Shown here: one piece after another, positions 1-11,669 of the stretch | How positions within the stretch are numbered: the stretch's first letter is position 1 | Layout of the letters: each line of letters starts with the position of its first letter | Source of the DNA: Orychophragmus violaceus | Taxonomy: Eukaryota > Streptophyta > Magnoliopsida > Brassicales > Brassicaceae | Direction: 5' to 3' | Assembly: GCA_030180135.1 (NCBI GenBank) | Contig: CM058232.1 | Coordinates: 92,678,630-92,742,629, forward strand | DNA length: 64,000 nt | Notes under the pieces: model-generated | The model's database searches: none | Told to the model about the DNA's origin: nothing | What the model saw: the letters and a program-made list of their open reading frames with translations, nothing else | Program-made: the position numbers and the translations under genes

Positions 1-875
1 CTGATATTGGTGGAACCTTTTTCAGCGTAAACTTAGATATTTCTAGAGCGTTATTCTTAAATAATATCATGGAAGATTCGTGTGACTCATCTTTAATCAT
101 TTCTAATAAGATCTGATTCTTTCTCACAGAAAAACCTTCAGGTTTTCAGGAGAAATGAGCTGTGAAACGATTTCACACTCATTCAGATGATCACACAATC
201 AATGACTTAAGTATTCTCACTCGTGATTTAATCCAGAGTCTTAATACTTTTGTCATTCAGATCCTATACTTCATTCTGGAACTCTTTCGACCATGTCAAA
301 GAATTCCGACTTGTGTCTCATCTAATGAACACAGTCACACTCACTGAAGTAATCAGTAGAGACAATGAAGTACAGGAGATTTTTCTCTGGCATTACTGCT
401 CATTGCGCCACATACATGAGTATGTTCCAGGTCCAATAAGCCTTTGGGCCTTTCTCTAGCTCGGCTAAGATAGGCCCTTTACCTTTTGGTCTAGTAAACG
501 GAATTCAAGTCTCATAAGATATTTTATCAAATGAGCCCAACAGTCCATGACTATGGGTTTTCTGAATCCGACTTACTCTATGTGACCAAGACTTTATGCC
601 AAGAAAAATCAGGTTTAATTCATCAGATTTAAACCAATTCGGTATTTATGTTACATTTAGGCACACTTTGGTTTAAGATATAAAACCCATTCCATGAATA
701 GGGTGCTACAATTAACATTTCATTAAGATCAAAAGAACAAAACTTGTCTTTTATCAAAATGAAAAACATTCAAATTCTTACAAGAAAATGAAAGACAACT
801 CTGCTTAAAGCAGGTACATTGTAGCAATTACTTAATACAAAACCAAGCCTCAAAGGGATCTATGAGTGAAAAACC
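1..875 (-). pseudogene. Decayed copia pol remnant of element A (integrase region)
   Basis: No open frame survives. On the minus strand the stretch 120-560 aligns with the integrase core of B (about 5960-6370), and 600-870 with the pre-integrase region of B (about 6420-6730), in the same order. Many small indels and stops break every frame. The open frames that can be read on the plus strand here are antisense and have no meaning. Confidence 0.7.
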
Positions 876-1895
876 CTACGGCTGAGGCAGCATCCCAAGC
901 TCCTTCCAGACATGTAGTTTCACTTGCCCTTCCTTCAACGTTCTACTGTTGCTTAGGCTCTGCATATTATCACAAATATCAGTGCCACAACCAGTATCCA
1001 ATACCTTTAAGGTAGAACTTGAAGTAATAACATGAATACCTGAGGAAGTAGTCTCATACATCAACTTCAACTCCTCATCATCTTCCATGAATTTAATGCA
1101 ATTTATCTTCCAATGCCCTGTCTCCTTACAGTAGCAGCACTTACCAACGTAAGAGGTATCTGACTCGGGCTCAGAAGACACACGCTTGCCATGATTCAAA
1201 ATCTGGACAACTTTGTCTTCACCCTTGTCAGCATTAGGTTTAGTAAACCTACCCTTCTCATTCATGAGATTGTACAGGGTACTCTTCACGTTTGGCTCAA
1301 CTGTCTTGAGCATATCATGCAGTTCAGTCAGCGTCTTCGTTAAGCCTTTCTTGATATAGTTCCTTCTGAACTTATCATAGCTTGACGGCAGTGACTGCAG
1401 AATGATCTCAGTTGCCAATTCTTGGCTTACTGGATAATCCAGTTTCCTCAGGTTATCAATGTAACCCATCATTTTGCTGACATGAGGACTCACTGGATGA
1501 TCATTTGGTAGCTTGCAGCTAGTGAGAGATTTAACCAACTGGTATCTCTCCACTCTTATCTGCTCCTGAAATTTCAATTTCAGGCTGCTGATCATCTCTA
1601 TTGGCGACTCCATGTTCTCATATTGCTTCCGCAAGTCTGAGTCCATGGTAGCCAATATCAGACCACGCACATCTACCGCATCATTATAATGCTTATTCCA
1701 AGCATTATATACTGCATGAGAGGCATTGGACCCGATCCTCACGGGGAGAGCTCTCTCAAGGACATAGTCCTTTCTCTCCTGTCTGAGGACTAGCCTCAGG
1801 TTCCGCGACCAAGTCAAGAAATTTGATCCGTTCAGCTTGTCCATCTTAAGGACAGACCGGATCGAGAAAGTGTTTTGATTGTTTGTGCTAGTCAT
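876..1895 (-). pseudogene. Copia gag and protease start, element A
   Basis: A 339-residue open frame begins with ATG at 1895, just after a pyrimidine-rich stretch ending in CAG. It carries a copia-type gag domain (about residues 10-215; Retrotran_gag_2-like), a CCHC zinc knuckle (about 250-265, CX2CX4HX4C) and the start of an aspartic protease with DTGC near residue 302. Gag forms the particle and the knuckle binds RNA. The frame then runs into decayed sequence, so the polyprotein is not intact. It is close to the gags of B, C and D. Confidence 0.8.
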
Positions 1896-1898
1896 AAC

Positions 1899-3563
1899 TG
1901 AAAATTAAGATAAAAGGATTTTAGTTAATATGTTCAATATGATTAATCTTGTATTATACTTAATATGATTAATCACGCATTATATTCAATAACAGAAGTT
2001 ACCCTCAATAGAATATAATGATTCCAAGATCCACATATAACTAAGATCAAAGTGGGCCACTGGCCGTCACCCAACCTTAGCTTATATCGGTAAGCCCTAT
2101 ATCGGCTAATTATATCCGTGATATAACTCTTGGTTGTGAATCTGGGCCCGAGGCCCAATCCACTCTGATGTCTCAAGGCCCGGGACTCCCGATGGCCTAG
2201 TCAAGAAAACCAGACTATACAGTCATGTAATCATTAATGTCTGGGACTCCCAATGACATTTATGAATCACAAACCGTCTTATCCACGCAAAAGCAGACAC
2301 CCTCACACTGTAAGGCCATGAATACAATTGAATGGGCTTCGACAGCTAACATAGAATGGACAAGACATCCAACGCTTGATATTATTTGAGGTTCGTAGGT
2401 TTATTTTTAAAATCTCATTCCCAAAATAGAAGATTACTATTACGGGAAACTTTCCATTTTAGAAAACCTACTATTTTTGGAAACTTTCTAAAATTGGAAA
2501 CTTTCTAACTTTAGAAATTTCTTTAAAATCCAAAACCCGCAAATCCAGAAACTTCTAATTTAAGAAACTTTCTAATTTCAAAATTTCGGAAACTTTAATT
2601 TAAAATCGACTTTATAATTTTATAAAATAAATTTTAAATTAATCTGAAGAAAGACTCAAATAATTGGCCCAATTGTTTTAACTTCTTGGCCCGAGGCCCA
2701 AGAATTTGGTCCATGTCCAAGACATGACCCAATTGTCCAATTAAATGACATAACCGGTCTGGTTCATTAAAATTGGTCTAACCAAATTTTAATTACTACG
2801 ATGACCACAATTGTCAACCGGTTATTTACTAAACCGGATTTTCTCAATTTATTTGGTCCAACCAAATCAAATTAGAAAATCCTGGTTTAGGCACAAAATC
2901 CAATTTACGACTTTGGATTTCTTATCCCGGTTTAACCAGACTTAAAAAAATTATTAAATCTGTTTATTAAACCGTGACGTTTATAATTTTAATAAAATCA
3001 TTAAACCGAGTCTTAAACCAACCATGTCGATCGATGAACCAACCGTGTCGATCGATCCATCAACCGCATCGGTCGATGCTCTTAGCATCGATCCTGCATC
3101 GATCGTGCATCGATCCTGTATCGATCGATGCTCTCACGCATGCACGGAACCGAGCCAAAACCCTAACCGTGTCGATCGATGCACCAACCGCATCGGTCGA
3201 TGCACCAACATCGAACCTGCATCGATCCTGCATCGATCGATGCTTTCACGCGTTAACAGGTTTTGCCGAGAGTCTGTATCGACCGATCCATGCGATCGTA
3301 TCGATCGATCCATGCGATCTCCGATTGTATCGACCGATCCATGCGATCGTATCGATCGATCCATGCGATTCTGGCCGATTCTCATTCTCTCGGATTCGAT
3401 CGCATATCAAATCATATAGCTTGATCATGCGATTTTCTCATATGTTTAGGTTTCAATTCTTGTTACTTAAGTGATTTCTCTTATCAGTAGTTGATTCAAA
3501 ACACTTTTAAACAAGAAAAACAATCCTAAACTTGAATCTAAACAAGAAAAACCAGAACCAATA
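1899..3563 (-). other. Long untranslated leader of copia element A
   Basis: About 1.65 kb lies between primer site and gag ATG with no credible gene. It matches the leader of B over most of its length, including a run of GGAAACTTTC-like repeats at 2440-2600. Its primer-proximal part (3028-3364) is a dyad array. The stretch could be a leader intron: the LTR has a CAG/GTAAAAG donor at 3684/3683 and a pyrimidine-AG acceptor ends at 1898. Confidence 0.6.
3028..3364. repeat. Array of CGATCG-core dyads in the leader of A
   Basis: Cores of the type CGATCG, CGGTCG or CGACCG start at 3028, 3049 and 3070 (21-bp steps), with related cores at 3089, 3100, 3111 and 3122 (19- then 11-bp steps). The block repeats as a diverged copy about 124 bp on (3173, 3194, 3212, 3223, 3234). 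A different 51-bp unit is then present twice (3280-3330 and 3331-3381). Spacing therefore stays close to one or two turns of DNA. Open frames through the array on both strands are by-products of the repeat. Confidence 0.85.
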
Positions 3564-3575
3564 GCTCTGATACCA
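3564..3575 (-). promoter_or_regulatory. Primer-binding site, initiator-Met tRNA (element A)
   Basis: The minus strand reads TGGTATCAGAGC, complementary to the 3' end of initiator methionine tRNA, one base from the LTR end. It marks 3577-4248 as the 5' LTR of A. Confidence 0.9.
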
Positions 3576-3576
3576 C

Positions 3577-4248
3577 TGCAGGAATGTTTAGTCAATCCTG
3601 ATTCAATTCTCTGATTCAGATTATCCTAAACATGCGGATCTAGGTTCTCTTGAATAGAAACAATCGATGATCTCACCTTTTACCTGTTTTGTGCAGCGGA
3701 AAGGGAGAACAGGTCAGAGATCAGAGAGCCACCGAGAGATGACTCCTCCAGAGGTTCACACACGCACACCGAGCAGGAAGAGGCTGCTAGACCAGGAGGA
3801 AATCGGCGCAGAGAGAGAGAGGAGGCTCGCGGCTAGGGCTTATTTTCGACCTGAACTCGTCTTAAGTTTATATAACTCGTTCAGTTCGTTTTGGGCCATT
3901 TGGCCCAAAGGCCAATTAACTCCGAGGCGTTCGCGCACTGTGTCGATCGACACTCCTTGTGTATCGATCGACACACAGTGGCCAAACCCAATTATTCTCT
4001 CTAAGTACAGTAAATGCCTAGCACTTTTACCGTACTTCTGCTACACCGTTCCTACACATTTTCCTGTTAGCTTAGGCGTGTGACCCATATGGGATCATAT
4101 AATAAAGGCAATAAGTCCAAGACTTATAGATCATGAGCGGACTCTAGCAAGCCATCATGACCCCCAGTATTATATGACTTATGTCTGATCATTGACATAC
4201 TCTTACTTTCTAGAGACAGTACCGAGATTACTGGACACAATTCCAACA
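3577..4248 (-). repeat. 5' LTR of copia element A
   Basis: The 672-bp repeat starts TGTTGGAATT and ends TGCA on the minus strand. The outer 230 bp or so (4000-4248) are nearly identical to the LTR of B, but the middle differs: A has a paired-dyad cassette (3944-3970) where B has unrelated sequence. A splice-donor-like CAG/GTAAAAG lies at 3684/3683 on the minus strand. Confidence 0.85.
3944..3970 (-). repeat. Paired CGATCG dyads in LTR of A
   Basis: Two dyads with cores at 3944 and 3965 are exactly 21 bp apart. On the element's sense strand they are followed by CAGTGCGCGAAC, matching the tail of the cassettes in element C. The homologous LTR of B lacks the pair. Confidence 0.85.
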
Positions 4249-7200
4249 CGGAAATCATCTTGGTCTGTCTGGAAACTTGCGTCCGTGAATCCACTGACTT
4301 CAAGCACATCACTTCCACCGTACACCAAAAACTTATCCTTAGTATGTCTTAGATACTTCAGGATATTCTTGACGGCAATCCAATGGTTTTCACCTGGATT
4401 TGACTGGTATCTACTCGTCATGCTCAATGCATAAGCAACATCAGGACTATTGCAGATGCATAAGGAATATTCTTCATGCGCTCAAGCTCAGCAGCCGTCG
4501 TAGGGCTCTGCTTCTTGCTTAGCGTTGTGCCATGTACCATTGGCGTGAAGCCCTTCTTGGAATCTGCCATGCTGAATCTATGCAGGACTTTGTCAATGTA
4601 TGAATCTTGACACAAGCCTATCAGCCTTTTAGATCTATCCCGGTAGATCCTGATTCCAAGAACGTATGCGGCTTCACCCATGTCTTTCATGGAAAAACAA
4701 CTTCCAAGCCAGTCCTTTACCGACTTCAGCATTGGTACGTCATTTCCGAGAAGTAGTATGTCATCGACATACAGAATAAGAAATACTATCTTGCTCCCAC
4801 TAGTTTTCTTATACACGCATTGTTCTTCTTCGTTTCTGATGAAGTCAAATTGCTTGATCGCTTCATCAAAACGAAGATTCCAGCTCCTCGATGCTTGCTT
4901 CAATCCATAAATGGATTTATGAAGCTTGCATACTTTCCCAGCATTCTTTGGATCTATGTAACCGTCAGGTTGTGTCATATACACATCCTCTTCCAGAATA
5001 CCATTCAGGAAGGCGGTTTTCACGTCCATCTGCCAAATTTCATAATCATGAAAAGCTGCAGTTGCTAGTAGAATCCGAATAGATTTCATCATAGCCACTG
5101 GGGAATAGGTTTCATCGTAATCCACACCGTGAACTTGTCTGAAACCTTTTGCCACCAACCTGGCTTTATAAATCTGGACATTACCATCCACGTCAATCTT
5201 CTTCTTGAAGATCCATTTGCACTCGATGGCTTTTACACCAGCGGGTAAGTCAACCAACGAAAACACTTGGTTGACCGACATGGAGTCCATTTCGGAATCA
5301 GTGGCCTTACGCCACTTAGAGGAATATGGGCCCATCATGGCTTGATTGAAGTTCGACGGTTCATCACCATCAATGATCAGAAGATCATGACAGTTAGTCA
5401 CGAGGAATCCTTGATATCTCTCGGGTTCGTGACGGATCCTCCCGGATCTTCGAACTTCAGGTACTACAGGTTCAGGCTCTACAATTTCTTGTAGGTCCTC
5501 CTGCTGCTCTTCCTCATTAGGTTGAGCAGTATCCTGTTCATCTTGAATTTCTTCAAGCAGTACCTTACTCCCACTGTTTTTCTTAGAGAGAAACTCCCTC
5601 TCAAGAAAATTACAATCCCGGGCAACAAAGATCTTGTTCTCGGATCGTAGGTAGAAGTAATAAGCCTTGGTTTCCTTCGGATAACCAATGAAGTAGCATT
5701 TGTCAGACTTTGGTGTAAGCTTGTCAGAGATCAATCTCTTGACATAGGCTTCACAACCCCAAATTCTAAGATAAGACAGCACTGGAGCTTCTCCAGTCCA
5801 TAATTCATATGGTGTCTTTGCTACTGCTTTTGATGGCGCTCTATTTAGAGTGAACACTGCTGTTAGCAGATCATATCCCCAAAGGGATATTGGAAGGTCT
5901 GTGTGACTTATCATAGACCGAACCATATCCAATAAGGTCTGATTCCTCCTCTCAGACACACCATTCCATTGAGGTGTTCCAGGAGGAGTGAGTTGGGAAA
6001 CTATCCCACACTCTCTTAGATGATCACTGAACTCTTGGCTCAAGTATTCTCCTCCTCGGTCGGACCGAAGAGCTTTAATGCTTTTGCCAAGTTGGTTCTG
6101 TACTTCATTTTGGAATTCTCTGAATCTCTCAAACGATTCAGACTTATGTTTCATTAAATAAACATATCCATACCTACTGAAATCATCAGTGAAGGTAATG
6201 AAGTACTGATAGTTTCCTCTTGCATTTGTGGACATTGGGCCACACACATCTGTGTGTATCAGGCCCAATAAGTCACTGGCCCTCTCGTTTGGTTTATTAA
6301 AGGGGGCCAGCGTCATTTTGCCCATCAGACAAGATTCGCATTTCTCACATGACTCAAAGTCAAATGAGCCAAGAAGTCCATTCGAATGGAGCCTCTTAAT
6401 GCGTTTCTCACTGATGTGCCCTAAACGACAATGCCATAGAAACGTTCGGTTCTCCTCATTAGGTTTGAACCGTTTGGTATTAATGTTATAAATTGGCGCG
6501 GATTGATCAAGTATGTAAAGCCCATTCGTAAGAGGGGCACAACCATAGAACAAATTGTTGCGATTGAAGGAACATAATTTATTCTTAACTGAAAAATCAT
6601 AACCTTCCAAATCTAACAATGAAATTGAAATAATATTTCTGCTTATCGCAGGTACAAAATAACAATTATTGAGTTCTAAAACCAATCCCGAAGGTAAAGA
6701 CAACAAGTATGTGCCTACAGCTAGTGCAGGAACTTTCGCTCCATTCCCAACTCGTAGCTCCACTTGTCCTTGCTTCAGCCTCCTACTGTTGCTGAGTGCC
6801 TGCATATTAGTACAAATATGAGCCCCACAACCAGTATCCATAACCCATGAGGTATTATCAGAAGTAGTTGTATTAACTTCTATAACAAAAATACCTGATG
6901 AAGAAGTCTCCAAAGTCTTCTTCTTCAATTCCTTTAGACCTTCCAGGAATTTCTTACATTCTCTCCTCCAATGCCCTGGTTCTTTGCAGAACCTGCAGAT
7001 GTCAGTAGGCCCAGCCTTGGACTTGGGCTTGGGCTTTGGCGTGTCCTTGTCCGAGACTTGAACAGCCTTAGCCTTTCCCTTGTCCTTGGCAGAGGATTTC
7101 TTAAAGCCCTTGCCCTTCTGCACCATAAGCACATTGGGGTCCTTGGCTTTCCTCAAGTTGGGCTCTGCAGTCTTGAGCATTTCGTGAAGCTCAGGCAATG

Positions 7201-7762
7201 TCTTACTCAAGCCATGCATATTGAAGTTCATGATGAACTGATCATAGCTTGCAGGTAAAGACTGCAGAACGATGTCGCAGGCAAGTTCCTGGCTGATAGG
7301 GCAGTCGAGTTTCTGAAGATGATCGAGATAACCCATCATCTTCAAGACATGAGGACTCACTGCCGCATTTGCAGCCAACTTACAGTCTAAGAGGTTCTTA
7401 ACTGTCTGGAACCTCTCAGTCCTTGCCTGCTCCTGAAAAAGCGATTTCAGGCTTGCCATTATCTCGATGGGCGACAACACACTCTCGAACTGCATTTGCA
7501 GCTCAGCAGTCATGGTCGCCAACATCAGGCAATAGACATCATTTTCATCTGACGAATGCTTTTCCCAAGCATTATGCAGATTCCTGGCGGCATTGTTAGG
7601 AGGCCTCTCGGGGAGGGGATCACGAAGGACATATTCCTTCTTCTCCTGCTTGAGGACCAGCCTCAAGTTCCTTGACCACGTCAGGAAGTTCGTTCCAGTC
7701 AGCTTCTCCTTGTCGAGAACAGACCGGATTGAGAATGTATTTTGTGTGCTTGTAGTAGTCAT
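4249..7762 (-). pseudogene. Copia gag-pol polyprotein of B, almost intact, 3' truncated
   Basis: The frame starts at ATG 7762 after a pyrimidine-AG; an upstream in-frame ATG at 7804 lies before that likely acceptor. In order: gag (residues 1-230), CCHC knuckle (about 254-267), aspartic protease with DTGC (about 308), pre-integrase zinc-binding part with LWHCRLGH (about 441), integrase D,D,E (HTDVCGP about 501, SDRGGEY about 565, SERRN about 600) and reverse transcriptase with YVDD (about 997). A small frameshifting deletion near 4450 breaks the RT/RNase H region. The downstream frame continues into RNase H (GFTDASFQTD) and ends at the LTR of A. All catalytic residues seen are present. Confidence 0.92.
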
Positions 7763-7765
7763 AGC

Positions 7766-9412
7766 TGAAATATAAGATAAAAGGATTTTAGTTAATATGT
7801 TCAATATGATTAATCTCGCATTATAGTTAATATGATTAATCTCTCATTATATTCAATAACATCAGTTACCCTCAATAGAATATAATGATTCCAAGATCCA
7901 CATATAACTAAGATCAAAGTGGGCCACTGGCCGTCACTCAACCTTAGCTTATATCGGTAAGCCCTATCTCGGCTAATTATATCCGTGATATAACTCTTGG
8001 TTGTGAATCTGGGCCCGAGGCCCAATCCACTCTGATGTCTCAAGGCCCGGGACTCCCGATGGCCTAGTCAAGAAAACCAGACTATACAGTCATGTAATCA
8101 CTAATGTCTGGGACTCCCAATGACATTAATGAATCACAAACTATCTTACCCACGCAAAAGATAGACACCCTCACACTGTAAGGCCATGTGTACGATTGAA
8201 TGGGCTTCAACAGCTGACATAGTCTGGACAAGACATCCAACGCTTGATATTATTTGAGGTTTGTAGGTTTTTCTTAAAATTTCATTCCCAAAATAGAAGA
8301 TTACTATTTTTGGAAACTTTCCATTTTTGGAAACCTACTGTTTTTGGAAACTTTCTAAAATTGGAAACTTCCTAAAATTGGAAACTTTCTAACTATAGAA
8401 ATTTCCTATAATCCAAAACATGCAAATCTAGAAACTTCTATTCTAAGAAACTTTCTAATTTCAGATTTTGGAAACTGATTAATTTAAAATTAAATTTTAA
8501 CTATTAAATAAAATTTTAAATTAAATCTGAAGAAAATACTCAAATAATTGGCCCAATTGTTTTAACTTCTTGGCCCATGGCCCAAGAATTGGTCTATGTC
8601 CAAGACATAACCCAATTGTCCAATTAAATGACATAACCGGTCTGGTTCATTAAAATTGGTCTAACCAAAATTAATTACTACGATGACCACAATTGTCAAC
8701 CGGTTATTTACTAAACCGGATTTTCTCAATTTATTTGGTCCAACCAAATCAAATTAGAAAACCACTGGTTTAGGCACTAAATCCAATTTTACGACTTTGG
8801 AGTTCTTATCACGGTTTAACCAGACTTAATAAATTTTATTAAATCTGTAATTATTAAACCGTGACGATTAAGTTTTAATAAATTTTAAACCGAACCGAAC
8901 CGATTGGTCACGAACCGATCACGGTCGTGACCTAGCTTCGCGATCGAGACACGATCGTCCAGCCGCAAGCATCATGCGATGCACGATCGGGACGGGACGA
9001 TGGCGAGACGGGACGGTACACTCGGCTATCGGTCACGACAGCGGTGCGGGACGCCGTACGGCTCGGGATGCGAGAGAGGCGGGACGCGATCGGTCCATCT
9101 CCCGCGATCCATCTTGCCGATCGGACCGACGCAAAAGCTCGGGCCGCCGATCTCTCGCGATCGGATGATCACGCGACTCGATCCGCAATGCGATCGGTCC
9201 GTGCATCATTCCAATCTGATCCGGACATGGTGATCCTTTGGCGATCATCATTCCGATGCACACCAATTCAATATAGATTGGATCATGCGATTTCATTTAG
9301 TTTAGGTTTTAATTCTTTGTTTCTTAAGTGTTTTTCTTATCAATAGATTGATTCAAACACTTCTAAACAACCTAAACATGATTCTAAACAAGAAATCCTA
9401 ATAGAACCAATG
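7766..9412 (-). other. Long untranslated leader of copia element B
   Basis: The leader is homologous to that of A through most of its length, and holds no gene. The primer-proximal part is rich in GATCG (see 8922-9196). A pyrimidine-AG acceptor ends at 7765, three bases before the gag ATG, and a donor-like AAG/GTATTAG lies at 9533/9532 in the LTR, so the leader may be spliced out of a gag messenger. Confidence 0.55.
8922..9196. repeat. GATCG-rich dyad cluster in leader of B
   Basis: Eight CGATCG or CGGTCG cores start at 8922, 8941, 8952, 8984, 9087, 9118, 9158 and 9191. They occupy the same leader position as the array of A, but the intervening sequence is different, GC-rich and not tandem. 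The neighbouring leader is AT-rich, so composition shifts sharply here. Confidence 0.65.
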
Positions 9413-9424
9413 GCTCTGATACCA
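9413..9424 (-). promoter_or_regulatory. Primer-binding site, initiator-Met tRNA (element B)
   Basis: The minus strand reads TGGTATCAGAGC one base inside the LTR end. Confidence 0.9.
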
Positions 9425-9425
9425 C

Positions 9426-10059
9426 TGAAGGATTGTTTAGTTGATCCTGATTCAATTACTCATTGATTGATCCTACTAAACATGCTTGGATCTAGGTTAT
9501 CTTGCAGAATCATAAAGGATCTCACCTAATACCTTGTTTATGCAGCGGAAGAAGAGGTATTATCAGAGATCAGCAGAACCACCAAGAGATAGCTCCTCCA
9601 AAGGTTCACACACGCACACCAACAGGAAGAAGGCTGCTAGACCGAGAGGAGGGAGGCGCAGAAGAGAGAGAGAGAGGCGCAGAAGGCTAAGGAGAATTAG
9701 AGAGCTAGGTCAAGTTTTATTCATTAAAACTCCTTTTAGTTCTCATGGGCTTTTGGGCCCAATTCTCAGTCTGATTAAATCCCTTGGATTTAATCAGGCC
9801 CTTCTATCTCTTCAAGCACAGTAAATGCCTAGCACTTTTACCGTACATCTGCTGAACCGTTCCTTCATAGTTTCCTGTTAGCTTAGGCGTGTGACCCATA
9901 TGGGATCATATAATAAAGGCAATAAGTCCAAGACTTATAGATCATGAGCGGACTCTAGCAAGCCATCATGACCCCCAGTATTATATGACTTATGTCTGAT
10001 CATTGACATACTCTTACTTTCTAGAGACAGTACAGAGATTACTGGACATAATTCCAACA
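9426..10059 (-). repeat. 5' LTR of copia element B
   Basis: This 634-bp LTR begins TGTTGGAATT and ends CTTCA on the minus strand. It shares both ends with the LTR of A, but not the middle. Confidence 0.85.
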
Positions 10060-10084
10060 CCATTTCGGGTCACTTGATTGAGAG

Positions 10085-10234
10085 ATAATTTCATATCGCT
10101 TGATTGAGAGATAATTTCATTTCGCTTGATTTTTGAAGAGATAATTTCATATCGCTTGGAAGGGATAATTTCATATCACTTGTTTACGGAGGGATAATTT
10201 CATATCGCTTTAGCTTTTGAAGAAATAATTTCAT
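10085..10234. repeat. Six imperfect copies of ATAATTTCATATCGCTT
   Basis: Copies of ATAATTTCAT start at 10085, 10111, 10141, 10165, 10194 and 10225 (steps of 24-31 bp), most followed by ATCGCTT. They lie downstream of the integrase gene of H, where Tat elements often have tandem repeats. Confidence 0.75.
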
Positions 10235-10478
10235 ATTTCTTTTTGAGGATGTTATGGTGAGGTATTTCGCAATGGATCTAACTTTTATGACAGAAAGAGG
10301 CATTGGATTGAGAGACTTATTTTTATTTCACAAAGATAAGCTAGTATGACTTCGTCAGAAGTTGTCGAGCTCGGTAAGAGCTTTGTGTTTGGGGGGTGGC
10401 TGCGCTCGAAGTCGAGCTGTCTACGTACCCTTTTAAGGGGATCAAGCCATTTCGTAGTTCGATTATGTTGTCGTACTC

Positions 10479-11669
10479 CTAGTGGAAGTACTTTTTGAGG
10501 TTGATGATGTTCCAAGGTCGTAGTTCAGGTTTCTGGGTTTCCACCGACTTGAGTCGGTAGACCCTGTCCTTTACAACATCGGTGACCTGGTAAGGACCTT
10601 CCCACTTTGCTCCTAACTTCCCAGCGTGTTCTTCCTTTTATGGTCGAACACTTTCCGTAAGACGACCTCTCCTACTTGAAACCTTCGAGTTTTGATCTTG
10701 GAATCGTAGTAACGAGCTGCGGCTTGTTGGTAGTTCTGGATTCGAGCTAGTGCGAGGTTCCTCCTTTCGTCAACGAGATCGAGCTCGTCAGTTATCATCT
10801 TGCTATTGTGTTCCTCTTGTCGTGGGTATTCCTCTTTGCGGATGCTTGACACGAGGATTTCGGCTGGTACTTCCGCCTCGATCCCGTAAGCCAGCGAGAA
10901 GGGAGTCTCGCCGGTGGATTTGCGGGGGGTAGTCCGGTAGGCCCAGAGTACGGCTGGGAGCTCGTCACTCCAGCTCGTTTTACACTCATTGAGTCTTTTC
11001 TTGAGGCTATACATGATTGCCTTGTTAGCCGCTTCCGCCAGCCCATTCCCTTGGGGATAGCGTGGCGTTGAGTAAGTCAGCTTTATGTTCCATGTTCTGT
11101 AGAACTCCTTAAAGGCGTTTGATATGAACTGGGGACCGTTATCAGTGACGATCTCGTGGGGTAGTCCGTGCCGGCAAACGATGTTTCGCCAGACGAACTC
11201 CTTAACGTGAACGTCTTTGACCTTTTGGTATGACTCTGCTTCAATCCATTTGGTGAAGTAGTCTGTCATTACCAATAAGTGTGTGGCTTTCTTTTTGCCG
11301 GATGCGACTATGGGCCCCACGATGTCCATTCCCCATCGCATGAATGGGTATGGCGATGAGATAGAGGAGAGTTTCTCCAATGCTTGGTGGATAATCGGGG
11401 CGTGCTTTTGGCACTTGTCGCATTTGTTGGAGAAGGACTTGCATTCGGCGGCCATTGTTGGCCAGAAATAGCCTTGCCTTTTGATTCGTATGGCCAGGGC
11501 TCGTCCTCCGGAGTGACTTCCGCAGGAGCCATCGTGGGCCTGTGTGATCACGGCTAGGGCTTGCCTTTTGTCGAGGCATTTGAGGTAAGGTCCGGAGAGA
11601 CTCCTTTTAAAGAGCTCTCCTTGTGTGACGCAGTACCTTGCACTTTGTACTTTGAGTTTCCGTGCCTCC
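10479..11669 (-). pseudogene. Gypsy integrase of element H
   Basis: The main frame (11669 down to 10613) codes for a retroviral-type integrase that joins element DNA to the genome. It has an N-terminal HHCC zinc finger (HDGSCGSH then CDKC), the first catalytic Asp (WGMDIVGP), the second (TDNGPQF) and a Glu in GLAEAANK. A one-base shift near 10620 breaks the frame; the adjacent frame carries the usual C-terminal GPY-type part (WEGPYQV) and stops at 10481-10479. No chromodomain follows. The N-terminal side is cut at 11669 by E and continues at 24430. Confidence 0.88.
11665..11669. other. Target-site duplication of element E, left copy (CCTCC)
   Basis: CCTCC precedes the TGATATATC start of E and is repeated at 24425-24429 after its end. 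Using one copy keeps the pol frame of H. Confidence 0.9.

Larger units (their letters stand above)
1..4248 (-). mobile_element. Ty1/copia element A, decayed, runs off the left edge
   Basis: This is a minus-strand copia element. From right to left it has a 5' LTR (3577-4248), an initiator-Met primer site, a long leader, gag and a decayed pol that leaves the window. Its LTR abuts the RNase H frame of element B directly at 4248/4249, so A most simply inserted into B. The duplicated target would be 4249-4253 (CGGAA), but the other end lies outside the window. Leader and gag are clearly related to those of B, yet A is more decayed and its LTR carries a paired-dyad cassette that B lacks. It may already have been defective when it inserted. 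Confidence 0.8.
4249..10059 (-). mobile_element. Ty1/copia element B, 5' LTR to RNase H
   Basis: B is a minus-strand copia element with its 5' LTR at 9426-10059, primer site, leader of about 1.65 kb and a gag-pol frame that stops dead where the LTR of A begins at 4248/4249. Its RNase H end, polypurine tract and 3' LTR are not in the window, presumably lying beyond A to the left. The right end abuts element H at 10059/10060, so B sits inside H; the target copy there would be CCATT. Confidence 0.85.

Noticed and set aside
2974..3474. Open frames of 60-166 residues on both strands through the dyad array
   Set aside because: They exist in several frames at once because the repeat unit lacks stops; no domain, and they lie in an untranslated leader.
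3564..3575. tRNA gene fragments at TGGTATCAGAGC and TGGCGCC sites
   Set aside because: Only 12-18 bases match, each beside an LTR end; they are primer-binding sites.
3577..9425. 3577-4248 as the 3' LTR of element B
   Set aside because: It has its own primer site on the left, a different central sequence from the LTR of B, and B ends mid-RNase H without a polypurine tract.
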